Positions 27,240-35,906 of a DNA stretch of 64,000 nt are shown here, piece by piece. Under the pieces are notes generated by a model. That model made no database searches. It saw only the letters and a program-made list of their open reading frames with translations, and was not told the DNA's origin. The DNA comes from JANQJA01 sp965267485 (GTDB taxonomy: Bacteria; Pseudomonadota; Gammaproteobacteria; Pseudomonadales; Azotimanducaceae): the NCBI GenBank assembly GCA_965267485.1, contig OZ254080.1, positions 3,720,001 through 3,784,000 of the forward strand. Direction: 5' to 3'. A program made the position numbers and the translations under genes. The number at the start of each line of letters is the position of its first letter. Within the stretch, counting starts at the first letter, position 1.

Positions 27240-29090
27240 TCAGATCGCCAGCTTCGTGACTTTGCGGCCGCCGTAGATCAGGTTGATGATCGCACGCGTG
27301 CCCATGATGGCGGTGAACATGGAGGTGAGAATACCGATCGACAGCGTGACGGCGAAGCCTTTGATAGGCCCGGTGCCGATGCTGTACAGGATTACGGCGA
27401 CCAGCAGCGTCGTCAGGTTCGCATCCAGAATCGTGACGAAGGCGCGCTCGAAGCCCGCATTGATGGCCCCCTGGGGTGATACCTTGTTTGCCAGTTCCTC
27501 CTTGATCCGGGAGAAGATCAGCACGTTGGCGTCGACGGCCATACCGACCGTCAGCACGATACCCGCAATGCCAGGCAACGTGAGTGTCGCCGAGAGACTG
27601 GACATGATCGCGACGAGCAGCACCAGGTTCGCCATCAGCGCGATATTTGCAGCGAGGCCGAACACCTTGTAGTAGCTCACCATAAAGAGCAACACGAGCC
27701 CCAGGCCGACCACCACCGAGATCGCGCCCAGCCTGATGTTCTCTTCGCCGAGGCTTGCACCGACCGTACGCTCCTCCACGATGAACATGTCAGCGGCGAG
27801 CGCACCGGCACGCAGCAACAGCGCGAGTTCCCGCGCCTCGCCGGCCGTGAGCCCGGTAATTCGGAACTGGACGCCAAGCGCGGCCTGCACCGTCGCGAGA
27901 CTGATCACGCGACGCTCTGTATAGGGTTCCGGCACAAGTTGCCGTTCGCCGTCGATGTTCTTCAGGACATCGCGCGTCTTCGTCTCGATGAAGATCACCG
28001 CCATGCGGCGGCCGATGTTGTTGCGCGTCGCGCGATTGATCTTCTCGCCACCTTCACCATCGAGGGTGATGTTGACCTGCGGCAGCGAAGTCTCCGGGTC
28101 GAAGCCGACAGACGCGTCGATGACCCGGTCGCCGCGAATGATGATGTTGCGTTCGAGCTGCGCAGTACGACCCTCGTAGTCGTAGGTCACCGTGGTCGAG
28201 CGCGGCGCATCCGGCAGCGCTTCCATCCGGAACTCCAGCGTCGCGACCTTGCCGAGAATGCGCTTGGCTTCCGTTGTATCCTGAACGCCCGGCAGGTCGA
28301 CCACGATGCGCGAACCGCCGAGCCGCTGAACCAGCGGCTCCGCGACACCGAGTTCGTTGACCCGGTTCCGGATGGTCTGGACGTTTTGCTGCACGGCAAA
28401 CGTTTCGATCTCGTCAATCGTCTGTTCGGTGACGGCAAGGTTTACGTAGTACAGCTCGTCCGAGCCGGAGTTGAACGTGAACTCGCTGTAAGATTCCTGC
28501 AGCAGCGTTCTCGCCTCGTTCCGCTTGGCTTCTTCCTCGAAGGCGACGCGCAGCACGTTGCCTTCCTGCACGACGACCTCGCGATATCGCAGATTCTCTT
28601 CCCGAAGCGTGCGCTTGACGTCGTCTTCGAGCTGCTGGATGCGATCCGCGATCGCGCCGTCGGTGTCGACCTCCAGCAGAAAGTGCACACCCCCGCGCAG
28701 ATCGAGACCGTACTTCATCGGCTCGGCGCCCATATTGGCGAGCCATTCCGGCGTTGTTGGCGCAGAATTGAGTGCCACCACATACTCACCGCTCAATTCA
28801 TGCAGGGCGAACTCGATGACCTCTTTGCCGCGCAGCTGAGCGTCATCGTGTGGCACGCGAATCAGCGCATTGCCGTTCTCGAGGCTCGACCCCTTGACGG
28901 GAACCCCCTCTTCCTCAAGCGCGGAAAGCGCAACGTCCAGCACCTGCTGGCTGACTGTGCCTCCGGACTCCTCGCTCGAGATCTGGATCGCGAAATCCGG
29001 CGGATAGACATTCGGCATGGCATACAGAACGCCGAGCACGAGTGCACCCGCGACCAGCAGATTCTTCCAGAGGGGATAAGTGTTCAGCAT
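27240..29090 (-). CDS. secD: Protein translocase subunit SecD
   Basis: 616 residues. One N-terminal membrane segment, a large periplasmic P1 domain (YGLDLRGGVHFLLEVD, P1 head near 230-420) and five C-terminal membrane helices with GIAGIVLTVGMAVDANVLIFSRIKEEL, the conserved proton-path motif. Middle gene of yajC-secD-secF. Confidence 0.97.
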   Translation of the reverse strand: MLNTYPLWKNLLVAGALVLGVLYAMPNVYPPDFAIQISSEESGGTVSQQVLDVALSALEEEGVPVKGSSLENGNALIRVPHDDAQLRGKEVIEFALHELSGEYVVALNSAPTTPEWLANMGAEPMKYGLDLRGGVHFLLEVDTDGAIADRIQQLEDDVKRTLREENLRYREVVVQEGNVLRVAFEEEAKRNEARTLLQESYSEFTFNSGSDELYYVNLAVTEQTIDEIETFAVQQNVQTIRNRVNELGVAEPLVQRLGGSRIVVDLPGVQDTTEAKRILGKVATLEFRMEALPDAPRSTTVTYDYEGRTAQLERNIIIRGDRVIDASVGFDPETSLPQVNITLDGEGGEKINRATRNNIGRRMAVIFIETKTRDVLKNIDGERQLVPEPYTERRVISLATVQAALGVQFRITGLTAGEARELALLLRAGALAADMFIVEERTVGASLGEENIRLGAISVVVGLGLVLLFMVSYYKVFGLAANIALMANLVLLVAIMSSLSATLTLPGIAGIVLTVGMAVDANVLIFSRIKEELANKVSPQGAINAGFERAFVTILDANLTTLLVAVILYSIGTGPIKGFAVTLSIGILTSMFTAIMGTRAIINLIYGGRKVTKLAI

Positions 29091-29093
29091 CGA

Positions 29094-29432
29094 TCAGATT
29101 TGCTTGATCGTGCCTTTCGGCAACGCGGCAGCGACGGCGTGCTTCTGCACCTTGAGTTCCATGTTCGGCGCGACCTCCAGCACAATGTACTGCTCGTCGA
29201 CCTTGGTGACCTTGCCGAGGAGCCCGCCGTTCGTCACCACCTCGTCGCCCTTCGACAGCGACGTCACGAGATCACGATGCTCCTTGGCCCGTTTGCTCTG
29301 CGGACGCCAGACAATGAAGTAGAAGACCAGCGCAAACGCGATGATGATAAAGATGTCCAGGCCCGGAATCGGTCCACCGCCGGCGGGCGCAGCATCAGCT
29401 GCCTGAGCGCTCGGAATCAGGAAATCAAGCAT
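29094..29432 (-). CDS. yajC: Preprotein translocase subunit YajC
   Basis: 112 residues, one N-terminal membrane helix (about 27-45, IFIIIAFALVFYFIVWRPQ) and a short cytoplasmic domain (RAKEHRDLVTSLSKGDEVVTNGG). Part of the SecDF-YajC holotranslocon. In E. coli it follows tgt; here a 4-kb block of other genes lies between and a terminator blocks read-through from that side, so yajC-secDF needs its own promoter in the gap 29433-29495, where I see no clear one. Confidence 0.95.
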   Translation of the reverse strand: MLDFLIPSAQAADAAPAGGGPIPGLDIFIIIAFALVFYFIVWRPQSKRAKEHRDLVTSLSKGDEVVTNGGLLGKVTKVDEQYIVLEVAPNMELKVQKHAVAAALPKGTIKQI

Positions 29433-29495
29433 GTGAGAGGACCTCTTGAGGGATTGCGAAAGCCGCGTATTGTCTACGAATTGGGGCCCCGGAGC

Positions 29496-29523
29496 AAAAA
29501 AACAACCCGTCCGTCAGGACGGG
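29496..29523 (-). terminator. Rho-independent terminator of the cytochrome b561 gene
   Basis: On the minus strand CCCGTCC and GGACGGG form a 7-bp stem with a 4-base loop (TGAC) followed by TTGTTTTTTT. The loop contains the TGA stop codon of the b561 gene, so the hairpin begins inside the coding sequence. Confidence 0.88.
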
Positions 29524-30167
29524 CTGCCTTCCCTTCCGGGCTTGCGACCGGAAATCATCGCGCCAACCAGGTTCTCACCGTGAAGCAGGCTCGCCACCAT
29601 GACGCCAAAGAGGTGAAGAAAGACCAGCGCGAACGTCAGATTGGCAAAGAACTCGTGAACCTCTTCCCAGAGTTCTTCGCCCTCCTCATGCTCGCCCAGG
29701 TGCCCGTATCGTTCGTCAGCCTCATCCTCGTCGTCATCGGCGTAAGCGATCGCCACCGGGCTCATCGAAGCGAGCGAGAATCCGGCGAGCGGGCCGTGAC
29801 CCTCAGAGCCGTACAGCATCAGACCGCTGAAGCCCGTCATCAACAGTGCCGTAAGCAATGCCACGATCATCCAGCCACCCAGCGGATTATGGCCTTCATG
29901 ATAGTCAGGTTCGCCGCGTACCAGACTGCGAACGTAGGCGAGAACCTCCGACGGCGGACGTACGAAGCTGCCAAACCGGGCATGGCGAGTGCCGACAATG
30001 CCCCAGATCAAGCGCACGAGGATCAGCGTAACGAGGCAGTAACCGGATATCACATGGACATCCGTGTCGATCTCGGACGAGATCCATGATGTCGCGAACA
30101 GCGCGACCAGCGACCAGTGAATGATTCGAACCAGTGGGTCCCAGACCCTTATCGATTGCGCCTTCAT
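29514..30167 (-). CDS. Cytochrome b561 family membrane protein
   Basis: 217 residues from the ATG at 30167, which has AAGGAGG 5 bp upstream. Four membrane helices with histidines suited to two b-type hemes (RIIHWSLVALF, HVISGYCLV, then LHLFGVMVASLLH). An acidic/His-rich loop lies between helices 3 and 4 (ADDDEDEADERYGHLGEHEE), which could bind metal. Resembles Ni-Fe-hydrogenase-type b561 proteins that pass electrons to soluble cytochromes. Divergent from the LuxR-type gene, which may regulate it. Confidence 0.88.
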   Translation of the reverse strand: MKAQSIRVWDPLVRIIHWSLVALFATSWISSEIDTDVHVISGYCLVTLILVRLIWGIVGTRHARFGSFVRPPSEVLAYVRSLVRGEPDYHEGHNPLGGWMIVALLTALLMTGFSGLMLYGSEGHGPLAGFSLASMSPVAIAYADDDEDEADERYGHLGEHEEGEELWEEVHEFFANLTFALVFLHLFGVMVASLLHGENLVGAMISGRKPGREGSPS

Positions 30168-30226
30168 GTGCGCCTCCTTTCGATTGATGACGGAGGCAGT
30201 TTCCGCGCTGTATGCCCTGCGAACAT

Positions 30227-30308
30227 CGGGCAAATGCCCGGATTGTCCAGACGTGGGACATATGTACCGTCCCGCAGCACTCGACCGAGTGGCTATAATG
30301 GGCCACTC
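30227..30308 (+). promoter_or_regulatory. Divergent regulatory region with three inverted repeats and a -10 box
   Basis: Between the b561 and LuxR-type genes: CGGGC-AAAT-GCCCG at 30227-30240, GGGAC-N9-GTCCC at 30255-30273 containing the palindrome ACATATGT, and GAGTGGC-N8-GCCACTC at 30287-30308 whose spacer is a TATAAT (30294-30299) placed 21 bp before the LuxR-type ATG. The last repeat could be an operator over the promoter. Confidence 0.55.
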
Positions 30309-30320
30309 AAAGAGACCGTT

Positions 30321-30818
30321 ATGGCCAATCTCAAAGAAATCGTTCTCATTGCCGTTCTCGGCGTTGTCATCCTGGCCAACTGCTACGACGTGGTGGTCGA
30401 CTACCGGCACGGTGCCACCGACTGGCACCTTTATGTGGAAGCGCTGGTGGTGCTGGTTTCCAGTGCCGCGATTGTGTTCCTGCTGAGGAACCTCAACGCA
30501 CAGGCGCGCCAGCTCGCGCTGCTCAGGGCCGACCTCGAGGCCAGCCGCCAGGAACTGAGCCTCGAAGACGAAGCGGCGAAGAAAGTGCGCCGCGATATGG
30601 GCGAGTTCATTCAGGCGCAATTCGGGCAGTGGGCGCTGACACCCAGTGAGCGCGAGGTCGCACTGTTGCTGCTCAAGGGCCTCAGTTTCAAGGAAATCTC
30701 GGCCATCAGGGAAACCACGGAAAAGACAGTGCGCCAACAGGCATCGAGCATCTACCGAAAGGCCGGCGTCTCCGGCAGGGCGTCGTTCTCAGCCTGGTTC
30801 ATCGAAGACATCCTCTGA
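30321..30818 (+). CDS. Membrane-anchored LuxR-family transcriptional regulator
   Basis: 165 residues from the ATG at 30321. Two predicted membrane helices (about 6-25 and 37-58), a short charged helix likely to form a coiled coil (RADLEASRQELSLEDEAAKK), then a LuxR/GerE helix-turn-helix from about 101 (LTPSEREVALLLLKGLSFKEISAI, TTEKTVRQQASSIYRKAGV). No receiver domain. A membrane-bound LuxR output domain suggests sensing of the membrane or redox state; targets are inferred to be the divergent b561 gene and the downstream metal transporter. Confidence 0.82.
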   Translation: MANLKEIVLIAVLGVVILANCYDVVVDYRHGATDWHLYVEALVVLVSSAAIVFLLRNLNAQARQLALLRADLEASRQELSLEDEAAKKVRRDMGEFIQAQFGQWALTPSEREVALLLLKGLSFKEISAIRETTEKTVRQQASSIYRKAGVSGRASFSAWFIEDIL

Positions 30819-30831
30819 TGCGCGGAACGTC

Positions 30832-31578
30832 ATGAACCGAACCGAACTCGAGCAGGACCATGATCACAAAGCCGTCGAGGCGCGACTGAAGGCCGGCCCA
30901 AAGCCTTCCTATATCGCCGACGCAATTCTCGGCGGCATGGACGGCTGCGTGACGACATTTGCGATCGTATCGGGCTCCATCGGCGCCGGTTTCGGCGGTG
31001 TCGTGGCCGTTGTGCTCGGTATTGCAAACCTGCTCGCGGACGGATTCTCGATGGCGGTCAGCAACTACGAAGCCAATCGGGCAGAACAGGAACGCCGGCA
31101 GAGTCTGCGTGATACCGAAGCGGCGCACATCGCCCAGGTGCCGGAAGGCGAGCGGGAAGAGATTCGCCAGATTTTCCGGGCGAAGGGGTTCGACGGTGAC
31201 ATGCTGGAGACCGTCGTCGAGACGATCACTTCGGACGAGCGCGTGTGGCTCGACACGATGATGACCGAGGAACACGGCATCGGCACGGCCGAACCCCGCC
31301 CGCTCGCATCGGCCGCCGCGACGATGGCCGCCTTCATCACGGTTGGCGCCGTGCCACTCACGCCGTTTCTGGTGCCGGGGCTCGGTCCGGACGCCACGTT
31401 CGCGACAAGTGCCGGGCTCGCCGCGACAATGTTCATGGCCGTTGGCGCACTGAAAAGCCGCAACCTGGGGCAACCGCGGCTTCGAGGCGGCATCCGTACA
31501 CTACTGACGGGTAGCGCAGCGGCAACGATTGCCTATGCCGTGGGCGCGCTGCTGCAGGCCTGGATCGGGGCAGCCTAG
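30832..31578 (+). CDS. VIT1/CCC1-family Fe/Mn transporter
   Basis: 248 residues from the ATG at 30832, 13 bp after the LuxR-type gene. Family motifs: DAILGGMDGCVTTFAIVSGS in helix 1, LADGFSMAVSNYEA in helix 2, a cytoplasmic metal-binding helical insert (REEIRQIFRAKGF, then MMTEEHGI), and three C-terminal helices. Known members export or sequester Fe2+ and Mn2+. Probably cotranscribed with the regulator. Confidence 0.88.
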   Translation: MNRTELEQDHDHKAVEARLKAGPKPSYIADAILGGMDGCVTTFAIVSGSIGAGFGGVVAVVLGIANLLADGFSMAVSNYEANRAEQERRQSLRDTEAAHIAQVPEGEREEIRQIFRAKGFDGDMLETVVETITSDERVWLDTMMTEEHGIGTAEPRPLASAAATMAAFITVGAVPLTPFLVPGLGPDATFATSAGLAATMFMAVGALKSRNLGQPRLRGGIRTLLTGSAAATIAYAVGALLQAWIGAA

Positions 31579-31579
31579 G

Positions 31580-32026
31580 CTATCCGTCACCCACGTCGCG
31601 AAAGACGCGGCCCCGCGCTCGCACCGGCGCGAGCAGTTGATCCCAGTCAGGCGACTCGATCTCGTAACCCTCCGGGAACGCCGGCCTCGGTGGCAGACCA
31701 ATGGCTTCCATCACACGCGGGTCCTCAAAATAGCTGGTCGCCACCTGGGACTGAAAGACCGCACGCGTCGGTCGGGGGAGCGATGCATCGACGCGAGCCA
31801 TCAGGGTCTCGTCATCGATTTGCCTGAAGTTCTCACCGATCTCGGCCATGGCGTCGCGAATCAGTGCGGCATGGGGTTCGAGCCGCGCCAGAATGCGCGC
31901 CATGATCGCCGCATCCGCCGCGCCGGGTCGGTCTTCCGTCGCGGGAATCATGAGATTCGCAAGCCGGCCGACGAATGCCTTTTCATCGACGCTGAAGATC
32001 GCATCGCTGGATAGAAGGTCGCTCAT
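31580..32026 (-). CDS. Gluconate 2-dehydrogenase subunit 3-like protein
   Basis: 148 residues. Resembles the small subunit (PF13618 type) that pairs with GMC flavoproteins: an early LANLMIPATEDRPGAADA and a C-terminal ATSYFEDPRVMEAIGLPPRP...EGYE pattern. Unlike many relatives it lacks a Tat or Sec signal. It follows the GMC gene by 25 bp, supporting a complex. The ATG at 32026 has GGGAG 10 bp upstream. Confidence 0.72.
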   Translation of the reverse strand: MSDLLSSDAIFSVDEKAFVGRLANLMIPATEDRPGAADAAIMARILARLEPHAALIRDAMAEIGENFRQIDDETLMARVDASLPRPTRAVFQSQVATSYFEDPRVMEAIGLPPRPAFPEGYEIESPDWDQLLAPVRARGRVFRDVGDG

Positions 32027-32051
32027 GTCTGGTTTTCTCCCGCGCCGGTGC

Positions 32052-33656
32052 TCAGTCGAACAGATTTGTGATTCGACGTTTGATCTGGGCCGCAACGTAG
32101 AGCGCGATCGCCTGAATCGTACTGGTGGGATTCACACCTCCCGCGGTCACAAACACGCTGCCATCAATGATGAAGAGGTTCTTCACATCATGGGAGCGCC
32201 CCCACTCATTGACCACGGAACGTTCCGGGTCATGGCCCATCCTCGCCGTCCCCATGAGATGCCAGCCGGCACCCGCCATGAGTTCGCTCGACAGAATATC
32301 CCTTGCACCGGCGGCGCGTAACACCTCGCTGCCGGTCTCGACGGCATGCTTCAGCATCGCGCGGCTGTTGTCGCTCAACGTGTACTCGATCTTCGGTGCC
32401 GGGATGCCGTTTGCGTCGGTCAGCACCGGATCAAGGGTGACGCGGTTCGTTTCTTCAGGCAGGTCCTCGCAGATCATCACGAAACCCGCCGTGCGGTCGA
32501 ACAATGCCGCATGGTCGTCGTGGAACGACTGGCCCCAGCGAATCCGGCCATTGCCGAGTCCCTCGAGCGCGGTGAGCGCGGGACCGCGGCCCCGGGTGAT
32601 CTCCATGGTATAGCCGCGCACGAAACCCCGCGCCGGATCGGTCTCGTAGAACTCCTGGCTCCACAGACCACACCCGACCGGCCCCTTGTATGCATCGAGC
32701 GGGCGATCGAAGATGCCCCGAACCGAAGCGTAAGGGTGGAACATCAGGTTCTTCCCAACGAGCCCGCTACGGTTTGCGAGGCCGTCAGGGAACTGCGCGG
32801 ACCTCGAGTTCAGCAAGATGCGCGGCGTTCCGATCCCGTTGCAGGCAAGCACGACGACTTCGGCAAGCTGTTCCTGCTCGTTGCCGTTCTCGTCGTAGTA
32901 GATCACACCCTTGGCAAAGCCCTCGTCGTTGACCGTAATCTCGCGGACGCGGCAGCGGGTTCTGAGCTCGACGCCCCGGCAAATCGCCTCCGGCCAGTAG
33001 GTGATGTCAGTACTCGCCTTCGCGCCCTGCGAACATCCGGTGATGCAGGGACCGAGGTTCTTGCAACGGTCACGCCCCTCGTAGGGTTCAGTCGCAATCG
33101 CCGAGTCGGAAGGCCACCAGTGCCAGCCCAATTCATTGAAACCTCTTGCAATCGTTTCGCCGGCTTCGCCGAGGGGTACCGGCGGCAGGTTCGGCGACTT
33201 GGCCGGGTAGGCCGGGTCGCCCGCCAGACCGGCCACGCCCATCACCCGGTCGTTCTCGGCATAGAAAGGCTCGAGGTCTTCGTAGCAGATCGGCCAGTCC
33301 TCCGCGACGCCGTCAAGCGTTCGAACGCGGAAGTCGGAGGGGTGCAGGCGCGGGAAGTGCGCGGCGTACAGAACCGTGCCCCCACCGACGCCGTTGAAGT
33401 TGGCCACCTTGATCGGTGAGTCGTCTTCGTTGACGGGATAATCGGCATCCAGCGAACGGGTATTCGGGCTGACCGCGAAATCGGAGAATTGCCGTGTCTC
33501 CCAGTCCATGCCGGTGCTCGGATATCCCGACGGATTCATCCAGTCGCCCTGCTCGAGACACAGAATGCGCATGCGGGTATCGACAAGACTCCAGGCGAAC
33601 GCGGCGCCGGATGCGCCCGCCCCGATGATCAGCACATCAACCGGCTCGTTAGTCAC
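32052..33656 (-). CDS. GMC-family FAD-dependent oxidoreductase
   Basis: 534 residues. FAD-binding GAGASG at 12-17 (Gly 12, 14, 17), substrate region GCSQGAKASTDITYWPEA, and the GMC C-terminal signature NLFIIDGSVFVTAGGVNPTSTIQAIA. Probably oxidises a sugar or alcohol and hands electrons to the small subunit and a cytochrome; the cytochrome c subunit of classical gluconate dehydrogenase is absent, and the nearby b561 could substitute (inference). GTG start at 33656 with GAGGAG 6 bp upstream, overlapping the tgt stop: it has joined the queA-tgt operon. Confidence 0.88.
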   Translation of the reverse strand: MTNEPVDVLIIGAGASGAAFAWSLVDTRMRILCLEQGDWMNPSGYPSTGMDWETRQFSDFAVSPNTRSLDADYPVNEDDSPIKVANFNGVGGGTVLYAAHFPRLHPSDFRVRTLDGVAEDWPICYEDLEPFYAENDRVMGVAGLAGDPAYPAKSPNLPPVPLGEAGETIARGFNELGWHWWPSDSAIATEPYEGRDRCKNLGPCITGCSQGAKASTDITYWPEAICRGVELRTRCRVREITVNDEGFAKGVIYYDENGNEQEQLAEVVVLACNGIGTPRILLNSRSAQFPDGLANRSGLVGKNLMFHPYASVRGIFDRPLDAYKGPVGCGLWSQEFYETDPARGFVRGYTMEITRGRGPALTALEGLGNGRIRWGQSFHDDHAALFDRTAGFVMICEDLPEETNRVTLDPVLTDANGIPAPKIEYTLSDNSRAMLKHAVETGSEVLRAAGARDILSSELMAGAGWHLMGTARMGHDPERSVVNEWGRSHDVKNLFIIDGSVFVTAGGVNPTSTIQAIALYVAAQIKRRITNLFD

Positions 33657-33666
33657 GGGTTACTCC

Positions 33667-34764
33667 TCAGGCATCTTCCCAGCCGGCATACACACCCGCG
33701 ATAAACGGATCGAGGTTGCCCTCCTCGATCGCAGTGCGCAAGCCGGCCATCAGGTTCAGGTAATAGTAGAGATTGTGGATCGAATTGAGCTGCGGTCCGA
33801 GCATCTCGTTGCACTTGTCGAGATGATGCAGGTAGGCGCGCGAGAAATTTCGGCAGGTATAGCACTCGCAGTTTGCATCGAGCGGCAGTTCGCTGTCCCG
33901 GTGCTTTGCGTTGCGCAGCTTGACGATGCCACCCGACGTGAACAGCGTGGCGTTACGCGCGTTGCGGGTCGGCATCACGCAATCGAACATGTCGACCCCG
34001 CGACGAACCCCCTCACACAGGTCCTGCGGCGTTCCGACGCCCATGAGATAGCGCGGCTTATCGGCGGGCATCCGGGGCGCGGTATGCGTGATGACCTCCA
34101 TCATCTCGTCCTTCGGCTCGCCTACCGACAGCCCGCCAATTGCGTAGCCCTCAAAGCCGATCTCAAGCAGACCGGCGAGGGATTCGTCACGCAGATCGTT
34201 GTAAACACCGCCCTGAATGATGCCGAAGAGCGCATTGTCTGACTCGAAGGCATCACGCGAGCGCTGACCCCAACGTAGCGAGAGTTCCATCGACGCCTTC
34301 ACCGCCGCCTTGTCGGCGGGGTACGGCGTGCATTCATCAAACTGCATGGCGATGTCGGAGTTGAGCGACATCTGGATGCGCATGGATTCTTCGGGCGACA
34401 GGAAAATTTCGTCCCCGTTGATCGGCGATCTGAACCGGACGCCCTCCTCGCTGATCTTGCGCAGGTCGCCCAGCGAAAACACCTGAAAGCCACCGGAATC
34501 GGTGAGGATCGGACGCTCCCAGCTCATGAAGCCGTGAAGACCACCGAGTTTGTCGAGAATCTCCGTGCCCGGGCGCAGAAACAGATGGAAGGTATTGCCG
34601 AGCAGGATCTGGACACCAATGTCCTCAAGCTGGGCTGGCGATAGCGCCTTGACCGAGCCATAGGTGCCACACGGCATGAAGATCGGCGTCTGTACCTGGC
34701 CGTGATTCAGGGTAAGCGTGCCGCGGCGTGCTTCGCCGCAGGTATGGATGACTTCGAATTCCAA
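33667..34764 (-). CDS. tgt: tRNA-guanine transglycosylase
   Basis: 365 residues. Exchanges G34 for preQ1 in queuosine tRNAs. Motifs: DSGGFQVFSL, GGLSVGEPKDEM, DCVMPTRNARN with the nucleophilic Asp, and the zinc site CECYTCRNFSRAYLHHLDK. The start is a TTG at 34764: the residues it adds (EFEVIHTCGEARRGTL) align with the E. coli N terminus, and the next Met would delete a conserved strand. Only a weak GGGAAAA precedes it. Confidence 0.96.
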   Translation of the reverse strand: MEFEVIHTCGEARRGTLTLNHGQVQTPIFMPCGTYGSVKALSPAQLEDIGVQILLGNTFHLFLRPGTEILDKLGGLHGFMSWERPILTDSGGFQVFSLGDLRKISEEGVRFRSPINGDEIFLSPEESMRIQMSLNSDIAMQFDECTPYPADKAAVKASMELSLRWGQRSRDAFESDNALFGIIQGGVYNDLRDESLAGLLEIGFEGYAIGGLSVGEPKDEMMEVITHTAPRMPADKPRYLMGVGTPQDLCEGVRRGVDMFDCVMPTRNARNATLFTSGGIVKLRNAKHRDSELPLDANCECYTCRNFSRAYLHHLDKCNEMLGPQLNSIHNLYYYLNLMAGLRTAIEEGNLDPFIAGVYAGWEDA

Positions 34765-34782
34765 TGATTTTCCCGGCCTTCT

Positions 34783-35805
34783 CTAGCGCGTAATCAGCAT
34801 CGCGTCACCATAGCTGAAAAACCGGTACCGATCCTCGATGGCGGCGCTGTATGCCTGCATGATGTTGTCCCGACCGGCAAGTGCGCTCACCAGCATCATG
34901 AGCGTCGACCCCGGCAGGTGAAAGTTGGTGATGAGTGCGTCGACACAACGAAACTCGTAGCCCGGGTATATGAAGATGTCGGTTTCACCGCTGTAGGGTT
35001 CAATCGCGCCCGATGCCGCTGCCGTCTCGAGACAGCGAACCGACGTCGTCCCGACGGCAATGACCCGCCCGCCACGTTCCTTGCAGCGCCGAACCGCCTC
35101 GCAGGCGTCGCTGCCGACTTCCAAAGCCTCCGAATGCATCTCATGGGCTTCGACGTCCTCGACACGCACCGGCTGAAATGTGCCCGCACCCACGTGCAAC
35201 GTAACGAACGTTTCTTCGACGCCTTTGTCAGAGAGCGCCTTCATCAGCGCTTCGTCGAAGTGCAGTCCCGCCGTCGGCGCAGCGACGGCCCCTTCATGCC
35301 GCGCGTAGACCGTCTGGTAGCGCTCCTGGTCGGCAATCTCGTCCTCGCGGTCGATATACGGCGGCAGCGGCATGTGACCGCAAGCATGTGCAATCGCAAG
35401 TACACCCGGCTCCGGAAATCTCACCTCGAAGAAAGCGCCCTGTCTGCCGACGACCTCAACCACATGCTCGCCTCCCTCGAGCGAGATCGACGTACCCGGC
35501 TTCGACGACTTCGACGCACGAATCTGCAGGATTGCGAGGTGATCGCCGATAACGCGCTCGAGCAGCAGTTCGACCCGCCCGCCCGTTGCCTTGGCCCCAA
35601 AGAACCGGGCGGGGATGACACGCGTGTCATTGAACACGAGCAGATCGCCGGGACGCGTGAGTGCCAGCAGATCACGGAACCTGTGATGCGCGATTGCGCC
35701 GGTGCCCGCATCGAGATGCAGCAGCCGGCTTGCCGTGCGCTCTTCGGCCGGATATCTGGCAATGAGTTCGTCGGGCAGTTCGAACTCGAAATCACTGACT
35801 TTCAT
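34783..35805 (-). CDS. queA: S-adenosylmethionine:tRNA ribosyltransferase-isomerase
   Basis: 340 residues. Makes epoxyqueuosine from preQ1-tRNA. Begins MKVSDFEFELPDELIARYP; FNDTRVIPARFFG, GAVAAPTAGLHFDE and HVGAGTFQPVR are family motifs. The frame is open upstream into the P450 leader but the ATG at 35805 matches the family. 18 bp upstream of tgt, as in most gammaproteobacteria. Confidence 0.97.
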   Translation of the reverse strand: MKVSDFEFELPDELIARYPAEERTASRLLHLDAGTGAIAHHRFRDLLALTRPGDLLVFNDTRVIPARFFGAKATGGRVELLLERVIGDHLAILQIRASKSSKPGTSISLEGGEHVVEVVGRQGAFFEVRFPEPGVLAIAHACGHMPLPPYIDREDEIADQERYQTVYARHEGAVAAPTAGLHFDEALMKALSDKGVEETFVTLHVGAGTFQPVRVEDVEAHEMHSEALEVGSDACEAVRRCKERGGRVIAVGTTSVRCLETAAASGAIEPYSGETDIFIYPGYEFRCVDALITNFHLPGSTLMMLVSALAGRDNIMQAYSAAIEDRYRFFSYGDAMLITR

Positions 35806-35906
35806 AGGGGTATAGCGGTGCTGGCGAGCGCTGATATTACCAGAGCCGCACTTGGCGACGGCATCCGATAGCGGTAGATTGAAGAAGCAACAGGAGGGAT
35901 TTTCAC

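Noticed and set aside
27939..30089. Long plus-strand open frame (about 716 codons)
   Set aside because: Antisense to secD, yajC and the b561 gene, all well supported.
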